In this document: positions 56,024 to 64,000 of the stretch, piece after piece
Layout: every line of letters begins with the position of its first letter
Numbering within the stretch: position 1 is the first letter of the stretch
NCBI RefSeq assembly: GCF_003589595.1
Contig: NW_020654422.1
Location: 1,476,266 to 1,540,265 of the forward strand
DNA: 64,000 bases
Direction: 5' to 3'
Source of the DNA: Hyposmocoma kahamanoa
Lineage: Eukaryota > Arthropoda > Insecta > Lepidoptera > Cosmopterigidae
Made by a program: the position numbers and the translations under genes
Notes under the pieces: model-generated
Seen by the model: only the letters and a program-made list of their open reading frames with translations
What the model was told of the DNA's origin: nothing
Database searches by the model: none

Positions 56024-57060
56024 TTTTTTTTTATTTTGTACTAGACTTTCAGTCCCTTTAAAATTAAGTGTAGTAAAATAAAAAAAAACGTTCGTGACAC
56101 AATCCGAATATTCTATTTAATTTTTAAAAGATATATATTTTATACGTAACATGATTGTTATATCCTTTTTTTTTTTCCCGACAGTTTTCATTTTCAATTC
56201 CTTGACTTTATTATTGAAGGTGCGCTGCACGTATTCTAAATTAGATACCATCACAAAAGCATTACGATAAACATAATAAAGATTATTATTTGAGTGAATG
56301 GAAACGGCTACATATTATTCCACGAATAAAATAGAATCGAGTTTCACTGATCGTCGACGAACATTCTATGAAATTCGTTTGCGAATATGGCGACACCGCT
56401 TTCAATTGCCCCGGATTAATTTTCTAAAATCTATAGTAATGAAGGATTTACACTCAGCCTTTTATAAATTTTGCGCCAAAAGAAGCAGAAGGGTTACGTG
56501 TTTTGGCATTTTGAAACAAACTCTAAACTAAACCTCAAGAGTATATACGACCTCAAATGGCTTTATAGACTTTTCATCACTTCAATCAATCACGATTCCT
56601 AAAAATTAAATTATTTTTCCTAATAAACTTACCTCGAAATTTTACAAGAAAACCGATGTATTCAATTCAATAAGTACGTTACCTAAATACCAATGAGATG
56701 TTTTATATCAACTGAACTAAATAGACCACGTATACTTACGACATACATTTTTCAAACGGCTTTAATTTCATTTGAAAAAAAAAAAAATTCTGTAACAAAG
56801 CCAATTTCCCTCGCTTGACTCAAAATGAACCGTATTGGTACGGGAAAAACTTGAATTCGAGCTAAGGTAGCATCGACTCTTAATACATTGAAATACGAAT
56901 ATTTTTAGCTTTGTATATTGATTTAGAGTGTGATTGAACCTAGTATTAGATACTAGCTACATGTTTAACTTGTCAAAAAAACAAAATGTGCCACACAGGC
57001 ACGTCAGTTACCTCGTCTGGTGCTGGGGATATTTCTATAATATGTTCATTCAAAACCGTG
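56024..57060. other. Intronic DNA, nothing recognised
   Basis: AT-rich with several poly-A/T runs; a 77-codon frame at 56298 shows no family. Confidence 0.3.
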
Positions 57061-57360
57061 AAGCCGTGGTAGCCTAATGGTTTGACCTACTGCCTCTCAA
57101 GCAGAAGGTCGTAGGTTCGAATCCGGCCTCGCACCTCTGAGTTTCTCGGAATTTACGTGCGAAATTTAATTTGAATTTTATCATGAGCTTTTCGGCGAAG
57201 GAAAACATCACGTCGAAGAAGGTTCACAACCCTCGGAAAACGTGTGAAGTCCCCAACCCGCATTGGGCCAGCGTGGCGGACTATGGCCTAAACCCTCGTC
57301 TGAAAGGAGACCCGTGCCCAGCAGTGGGACATATAAATGGGTTAATGATGATGATGATGT
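57061..57360 (+). mobile_element. SINE-2 copy, well preserved
   Basis: Head aagccgtggtagcctaatgg, B box aggttcgaatccggcctcgc, body ttatcatgagcttttcggcg and tccccaacccgcattgggcc, tail cagcagtgggacatataaat gggttaatgatgatgatga. The least damaged copy in the window. Confidence 0.93.
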
Positions 57361-57396
57361 TCATTCAAAGTGCTATCTATCCATAATCGAACAATA

Positions 57397-57651
57397 TATC
57401 GACTTTGAACTGGTAACCGGCACTATCTCAATTTTGACAACTTTACAGGATGAAGAAAACATTTTTAACATCTGGTTTATTAAATAAAAATACGTAGTGT
57501 TCATATATACATGTGTAATATAAATATTTTAAAATTACGTATTTTTATTTAATAAACCAGATGCTATATAAATGACGCAAACAATTTTTTTCTTCACCTG
57601 TAAAGTTGTCAAAATTTGAGATAGTACCGATTGCCAGTTCGCAATCGATAT
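57397..57651. mobile_element. Long-inverted-repeat element (family G), complete
   Basis: Arms of about 90-100 bp: left gaactggtaaccggcactat ctcaattttgacaactttac agg...; right, on the other strand, gaactggcaatcggtactat ctcaaattttgacaacttta cagg.... Both then have tctggtttattaaataaaaa tacg. The loop is short and AT-rich. Confidence 0.88.
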
Positions 57652-58926
57652 GTTAGATTTGAAACTATCTACAAAATTCTAAATTGTTAAAATACTAGCT
57701 TCCTAAAAGTGTGTAAATTGCAAATAAGCCCTAGCTAACATTGTAAAACCTAACCCATGGGGTGGATGTAGTGTAGGGGGTTCACCTTTTCATTTGCCGC
57801 AACGAATTGCTCGATCAAAAGGGCCCCGTGGGAACGTCGCGAGTTTAACTCTTTTATTTTTGTTATTGTTTCTTTTGCCAGCCCGCCAGTTTATGCGATT
57901 ATTGTTATTTGTCGAGTTGTAAGTATTATAAACAATAAGTTTATTTATTAGACATTAATTAAGTTAAAATATGCAGCTATGGTACAATAAAACTTAAATA
58001 CCCGCGACAAGTTGCCCAAGACGCTGGCAGCGTTCCCCCTTTGTACGGCTATGCTAATGCGTTGGGCTAGTTGACTACCGGCCTTTGAGTTTCCCAGACA
58101 GTCTATTAATTTTTGGGATAAAATTTTGTACGTTGCTTCGACTCCAAAGGGTGCAAATAGGTAGTCGAAGCCGAGGTCCTGATACTTGTTACTCTTTATT
58201 CTTTCTAGCTCAGCTATAAAAAGTTAACAATATAAATCATTATATTCACAAAAACTTTATATCTACGAAACTTCCGTATATGTACGAATGTATCCACACT
58301 TATTGACGCGAACCCTAAAGCCAAGACGTTACGACCAACTTCGTTTGAAAGCTTGTAAAACTACCTCCATGCAGAAAAGTGTATTTATAATAGCGCCAAA
58401 TTCTTATTCATAAAACTATTGTATAAAAATAATAAATATAAACTTTATTGACAAAAGTAAGAACTTTATTCACCACAGAAAATGTGATATACCTATAAAC
58501 TAAGAGCTACTCTGACTTATAACTCTAAAGGGTAGTCTAATTATTGCTGTTTTTCAGCTACCGCCGCAATTTTCTCCGTGTTAAAACTTAATTGTCGGTT
58601 ACAAAAATCGTCGTTTAAAATTCTAATGAACGAAATTTGCAATTTCGACGAAAATTAAGGCGATGTTTGAAAACCACATTCATAACGTCCTCTGCAGAAA
58701 GGCGTTATTAGTATAGGCGTTAAGAGTATCCTTAACCGACGAGCATTTAGGTATAAAAGCACTGATGCGCGTTGATGAGGCGAAAGATGTATGTCAGAAC
58801 CATAGCAAGCGGAAGACTGATTCTTAATCGAACTAAATATATTTTTTTTCTCTCAGAATTATAGGTCGTTTATACGTCTGTTTGCGCTAAATGGAACTGA
58901 ATCTCCCGTCCAAAATATTCTTTTTT
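57652..58926. other. Low-repeat intronic block
   Basis: 57740-57900 and 58010-58180 are somewhat GC-richer. No matched repeats or genes. Confidence 0.3.
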
Positions 58927-59148
58927 TATGATACGAAGTGACGGGAGGCGAGGGAGACGCCTTTTCATAGCAGTTGGAGTGCCATTCAGAGCAAAGATTA
59001 AATCGTAAAAATCTGAGGGACAATGCCACTGCACCTGTCACCCTGTAATTTCACCACCACCCTTACCATTCACAACCGGAACGCAGTAACGCTCACATTA
59101 CTGCATGGCTGCAGAAGTAGGAAACTAGGCGCTCTACTGCCGTTGTAG
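58927..59148 (-). repeat. Rep300 copy
   Basis: tatgatacgaagtgacggga ggcgaggg (start altered), ctgagggacaatgccactgc, acgcagtaacgctcacatta ctgcatggctgcagaagtag. Confidence 0.85.
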
Positions 59149-60587
59149 TAGATTGTGGACCATTACAGAATTTGCTATATCAAAACGCCTCGGTTTGATG
59201 ACAATCAATTTTTATGTTATCCACCGTTACGTATGGACATAATTTACCATTTTGAGGAATGACAAGGTATTAGAACGTTCAATTCGAAATTTCATATTCA
59301 TTAGGTGATGTTTTCGCCGAAATAATAAGTTATGTCCTTTAATCCACAATATAATATGACATGTGATAAAGGCTATTATCCCTTCATTAAAGTCTTAATT
59401 ATACGATTTCGTATCTTATCTATTATTCGAAATTACAGTTACTTTTGAACTTTTTTTTACAACACGCAATTAGGACGCATGTGCACTGCAACCAGCACAA
59501 TAGTTATGCTAATCGCAGATTGCTTGTGCTTTCACAAAGCCGACTACGGATCGATACGACCATCTGGCAGTTCTCGTCATTATAGGGCGAACGAAATTGC
59601 TCCTAATTGCAAATGTTTTAAGGTACTGGATAATTAAAATGTCAGCTAGCATGTTGTGTTTTGGTTGTTCGATAGGTAGGTTGAAGATTATCATAGTAAA
59701 AGTTTTTTTTTTTTGGTTGTGCTTTATTTGTTTTAATACAGATTTAGAAAGCTACGTGTCAGGAGGTAGATAATGTCTAGATATGCAAATAATATTAGAA
59801 ATGTATTGAAAATTGGTCTTCTTATTCCTATCATATCGGTGGTAAGGACTGCAGCCCAGGACCATGGAACATGTTTTCCATCGTGGTGAAAATTTACCGA
59901 AGGATTTACCAATCGGGGTAAGGTTCTCATTTTAGAAGAGGGGGATGCTCCAATCGTTCACACCATTGAAAATGTAATAGAAAATTACTGAAATTGACGT
60001 ATTATATATTTTTTTTTAGTGTAATTACTTGATATAATGTATATTGTGGTAATTGCAGGCAGAGGCGCAACTGCTCCGGTATACTAATACAGTTATAATT
60101 TTTATCACTAATGGTAAACAAATAATTAAAAAAATAAAATCAGTAATACACGTGTGAATACACGTGCTGAATAGCAGCGCCAAAAATCCTTAATAAATTC
60201 AATAAAAGATATCTACATAAATAACCCTGAATTCTTTATTGCACTAGGGGATTCAAAACAATGATATTAAATTTTAAACTAAATTTTAAACACGCAGGAC
60301 CACACACTAAAGGACAACAAAATGACGCGTCTCGTCGTTACAAATTAAATATTTTGGACTGGACATGTCGTACCCTTTATCTCGAATGGGTTCACTTTCA
60401 ATTCCGACGAAAAAGTTATTTACATCATCGTCGTTCGATTCCAAATTTCATGTTCTATATTGTGATGTAATAAATAATTCATTGTTATTAAAGTATTGTT
60501 GTAAGGAAGGATTTTAATAAATTTTCATGATATTTAAAGCATAAAACTATGAAACTTAGCTGAACAAAAACTACTTAGGCTGGAGAT
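59149..60587. other. Intronic DNA, nothing recognised
   Basis: AT-rich, no matches or supported coding sequence. Confidence 0.3.
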
Positions 60588-60815
60588 TCACCCCTATGTT
60601 GTAGATATTCCAAAGATTCGCACGAAGCGTTACGCTTCCACATTTGTATGGACGGTTATGGAGTGGAATTCCCTGATTGCAGACTTGTTCCGTGAACGGT
60701 TTAACTTGGGCATATTCACTATCGCCTTGATAGTGAATAGGCGTTATATAGATGTGCACACTTCATCGCCGACCTCATCATCACTTTTAATCGGGTGAGA
60801 TGATGGACCCCATGG
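60588..60815 (+). pseudogene. Non-LTR retrotransposon C-terminal fragment with 3' end
   Basis: One frame reads VVDIPKIRTKRYASTFVWTV MEWNSLIADLFRERFNLGIF and runs to a stop at tga near 60797. The family usually reads VMEWNSLP.SVFPERFNLG.F. This is the best preserved of the three related ends (also 13865 and 49215). Confidence 0.75.
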
Positions 60816-61639
60816 AAAGTGATACTCACTTATTTTATCATAAAAAAAATGAAAAAAATAACAAAATCCAAATTGGAAGAATACCAGACCAAACCAAATT
60901 TTTTTTTATTATTACACAGATTGTGTAATAACAAACAGAATTCTAAATGTTTCAAATTATATTATGAATAAAATACTGGGCTTTTCATTGGTTAAAACAA
61001 CGTTCGAACGGGCGTTCGATTTTTAAATTGTTTTCTTGATTAATTAGGTATATTTGAGATATCTCTATTCTAGAAGGCCATTGAATAGTAAAAATTAAAA
61101 GCGGAAATATTGCCAAAAGTTTACTATCTCACCCACACACCCCTGAATGTGTCACGGCTTACAGAGATATCTAAACAATATTATCAGACACCTAACGAGG
61201 CCGCGCGAACGGCATATCTAAACGTAGTCTCTTATCTGTGTATAAAATAAAGTTAAAATTATTAAATCTACAACTTTGTAAATCGTATCAACTTACAATA
61301 ACAACAATACCAATGATTCATAATTATGCTCTCTTATGTTTTATAAAATAAAGTCGAAAACTGTCAAAATTGGTAGTAAATGTTAATTTTTTGTAACATT
61401 ACTTGATGTATCGACGAACAAATTAGTAAAACTACAACAATGAGATCGTAATTCAACAGACTTACCAACAGATGTAAATTGGTAATTTGTAATACTAAAA
61501 GTTCCCTTTCTAAGAGGGAATGGGAAAGGGAATGTGGGCGGTGGCACGTGTTTAAGCATTTTGTGTATTACCTAAATAAATAACTTTTGTCATTGTTTTG
61601 TTTGTGCTATAAAGTTCTTTATCCGATTTAGCAGGCTCC
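60816..61639. other. AT-rich intronic DNA
   Basis: No matches. gtttcgaacgggcgttcgat-like palindrome near 61002-61021 (cgttcgaacgggcgttcgat). Confidence 0.3.
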
Positions 61640-61756
61640 CTACAAGCGAGCTCCATACAAACAAAGTTTGATATTGCTCTACAAGCGAGCTCCATACAAA
61701 CAAAGTTTGATATTGCTCTACAAGCGAGCTCCATACAAACAAAGTTTGATATTGCT
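61640..61756. repeat. Three perfect tandem copies of a 39-bp unit
   Basis: Unit ctacaagcgagctccataca aacaaagtttgatattgct at 61640-61678, 61679-61717 and 61718-61756, all identical. Because 39 is a multiple of three, the - strand stays open through it. Confidence 0.95.
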
Positions 61757-61844
61757 TTTTAGGTTGTCACGATTATTTCACATTGAAAATTAAACTACTT
61801 TTTTAACTTACTTCAAAAAAAAGTTCCCTATTCGATTTCGGTTT

Positions 61845-62575
61845 TCACGGTACCGTCATCATGTGGGATGGTAACATCCAGAAGAAATACATTCGACTGC
61901 GACTGATCCATAAAACAAAGTCAGGCTTATTCTTGAGAATAGTCCTGTCTGTGGGAACGGGTATTAGCTCCAATGAAAAGGGATCTTCTGTCGCACGAGT
62001 CCGTACTTCAGAGTGAGCTCTTATTATTGTTATCAACCGACTTTAAAAAAGGAGCAGGTTCTCTATTCGACTGCATTTTTTTGTATGTTAACCGATCTTG
62101 ATGATTCTCTTTTTCTTAGAAAGGGGGTACCTCAGTATTGATCCCATTTAAATTTAAAGAAAATATTCTACCTCTAAGACAGAAAAGCGGCGAAACCGGA
62201 TTCACCCCTATATGAATCCGGTTTCGCGCACTTTCCGGTAACCGATCTCAACAAAACAGGCAGATAGATGTAATTCTACGTACTTAGTAATCTCAATTTA
62301 GTCCACGAGATCATCACATGTGGGATGTGGCAATCCCAAATGTTTTGTCATCAAACACATTAATTCCAGCAAACCCCACTAACAACTTGAAGCAATTGGT
62401 TTTCTGTGGCGTGTCGCTTATAGCACAAATGCAAAAAACAATTCATCATTAGTTGGTTCCTGATCCTGAATCTCTGAACCCGGCTGACAGTGCCATTGAC
62501 AGGGAACACCACGTCTCCCGTAATTAAATTATAATAACATCTTTTGTGCCACGGGAGACGCTGCATATTAATAAA
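61845..62575 (-). pseudogene. Non-LTR retrotransposon C-terminal fragments, split by a family D element
   Basis: 62566-62360 (-) encodes QRLPWHKRCYYNLITGDVVF PVNGTVSRVQ. 62036-61845 (-) encodes VPTDRTILKNKPDFVLW and, one frame over, MDQSQSNVFLLDVTIPHDDG TVKTE. The KPD...LLDVTIP.D pattern is found in the C-terminal part of some LINE proteins. The two parts flank a family D insertion (62035-62290). Confidence 0.5.
62035..62290 (+). mobile_element. TIR family D element
   Basis: aaccgactttaaaaaaggag caggttctctattcgactg ... cctctaagacagaaaagcgg ... cactttccggtaaccgatct ... attctacgtacttagtaatc. It also holds a local inverted repeat gaaaccggattcaccc / atgaatccggtttcg. Confidence 0.8.
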
Positions 62576-64000
62576 TATTAATTATAACATTTAAACCATT
62601 CTCAAAGATTTACTGCGCTGTATTAAACCGTAAAACTTCGCAAAATTGGCTAACAGTGTCAACAGTGTCCAGTAAAGCTGAGTACACACTGCTTGCATAA
62701 ATTAGCATAATCCGGGTGCACACACGTGCAGCCGCGTGCGCCATTCAGAACAACCCTCTGCGTGGTAGCGATGCGAGGCTGATTTGATTCATTCAGACTT
62801 GGCACATATCGGGGGTGGAACCTCCTATTACACTAAATTTATGTTATGTACTCTTTGGGTAAGTATAAAAATCAAGTCACTTATTCTGTACTTCGAACAA
62901 CTTTGTTTTACGGTTATTGAAAATTCATTAAACTTTCCTCACACGTGGAAATCTTGGGTTTCCCAAGTTTCTGTATGAATAGAAACGTGTAAAAAGTTAA
63001 AAGTGACATGTATAGATCAATAACACATGTGCTGTCTTTACTACAAGCACACACAATATAAAACCGATAAAGATAGATTACTGCAGAATATTCACTTGTG
63101 TAAACTGCATAAGAACGATAATTACGTCCTTCTTTATTAGTTGTCTCGTCTTAATTAGTTGTGACAAGTATGTCAAATACGGCAGCGAATGATTAGAGGG
63201 CCAATATAATTAAAAAAGAAATCTATTTCTACCGCAGACCAGTGGTGCTTCTGCATGTAAACGATAGCCAGCACAATATTAACTTCGCAAATATACATAT
63301 TTGCTGGATTTTGGTAATAGCATAAAAAAAACTCAGATGCTATGAAAACTACGACGTATGCCTTGACCAGACACTGTGGCCTTGTCGGGTGCTCTAATGG
63401 GAGGAATCCGGGTTCAACGTTGCGCACCGTTGCTTCTGCCCCAAGTGTATTGTAACAATTGTCGTTAGTTGCCGCGTAAACAAAATATTTGGTAATTTCG
63501 CATGAAAAATTGTACAACCTTCCTTAAAATTCAACATTATATAAAAATATGTTGTCACTCTAATTGATAATTTCATATAGCAAATTCTCCAACGCCCTTA
63601 GTGGTCACAGGAATAAGCAACATTATGTGTACAAATGTTTTACACTATCGCAGCTACATCTCTGTCACAGTAAATTCATGACAGAGGCACTGTTGATTGT
63701 TTTCAACATTGATAATTAAGGGACCTTGTTATCAGGAAACTCGTTTATCTTTCCAAGGATTAACAAAATCCATAACCTAATGATAATATATCGAACCAAC
63801 ACGAAGGTAATAATTTTGATATAAAACATTAAGAAACTTGAAATCTAATCCACTGTTTGTTAACAATAAAGATTATCACCTGATAATAAATAACACCTAT
63901 ATTATATAGGTTTCCTGTACAATGAGTAACAGATTTAGAGAATTAACTCCAGGATACCACTTATAATTATAAGTTGACGTTATCATTAAGTCTTTAAATG
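62576..64000. other. Intronic or intergenic DNA to the window end
   Basis: One 114-codon frame on the - strand (63517-63173) has a hydrophobic middle (AYVVVFIASEFFLCYYQ) but no recognised family and no splice or promoter context. No repeats matched. Confidence 0.3.

Noticed and set aside
61552..61734. Frame with a 13-residue repeated peptide (- strand)
   Set aside because: Explained by the 39-bp tandem units; there is no start context, splice site or known domain.
63173..63517. 114-codon frame on the - strand with a hydrophobic stretch
   Set aside because: No family, signal peptide arrangement or promoter; a chance frame is likely.

Overview
This window looks like nuclear DNA of a moth or butterfly (Lepidoptera). 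It is AT-rich, almost free of long open frames, and full of short interspersed repeats whose ends are typical of lepidopteran genomes. These include tRNA-headed SINEs with a tail reading like agcagtgggacgtataaa plus a (gatgat)n run, mariner and hAT relics, and ends of non-LTR retrotransposons. I see no bacterial operons, CRISPR array, rRNA or intact tRNA gene. I do not assign a species.

Gene layout. Only two pieces of host coding sequence can be supported well, both on the + strand. Positions 231-461 are the last exon of a phospholipase D gene (PLD1/2 type), with its acceptor site, C-terminal motif and stop. About 4.2 kb downstream a GC-rich promoter-like block (about 4340-4629, with CCAAT, GC-box and CRE-like sites) leads into a first coding exon (4630-4985) that ends at a good splice donor. 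The protein is not recognised; it is acidic, Ser-rich and probably disordered. No following exon of this gene is certain, so most of 4986-64000 is best read as a very long first intron and/or intergenic DNA. One 51-bp candidate cassette exon (42390-42440) has strong splice sites and matches the reading phase of the first exon.

Repeats dominate the rest. (i) A family of about 300 bp, called Rep300 here, has about 20 copies in both orientations. (ii) There are three tRNA-derived SINE families: SINE-1 (head ..tggccgaacggttacc..), SINE-2 (head ..ccgtggtagcctaatgg..) and SINE-3 (head ..gcggtggtagtctagtggg..). (iii) Non-LTR retrotransposon 3' ends lie at 10482, 13865, 20237, 27175, 49215, 53308, 60588 and 61845. 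(iv) Penelope-like 3' ends are linked to a repeat arranged in tandem and inverted copies (8793, 13026, 31196-31655, 43372). (v) A mariner carcass lies at 18540-20178. (vi) Several terminal-inverted-repeat elements are present, the clearest being a hAT-type element with a perfect 8-bp target duplication (43723-44042) and an element with 46-bp perfect inverted ends (45838-46032).

The most informative structures are insertions inside insertions and local duplications. A LINE end splits a Rep300 copy (27038-27950). A SINE-1 sits in a LINE 3' end (53308-54010). The mariner body carries a foreign block between repeated transposase segments, and that block is copied about 2 kb away. A 230-bp unique segment is duplicated next to Rep300 copies (34783-35300 and 37316-37845). 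A nested foldback with a 28-bp perfect inner stem lies at 28637-28950.

I found no convincing new functional system. The best leads are the unrecognised gene starting at 4630, its candidate microexon, the TE-poor blocks around 40160-42700 and 50190-52100, and the foldback at 28637-28950.
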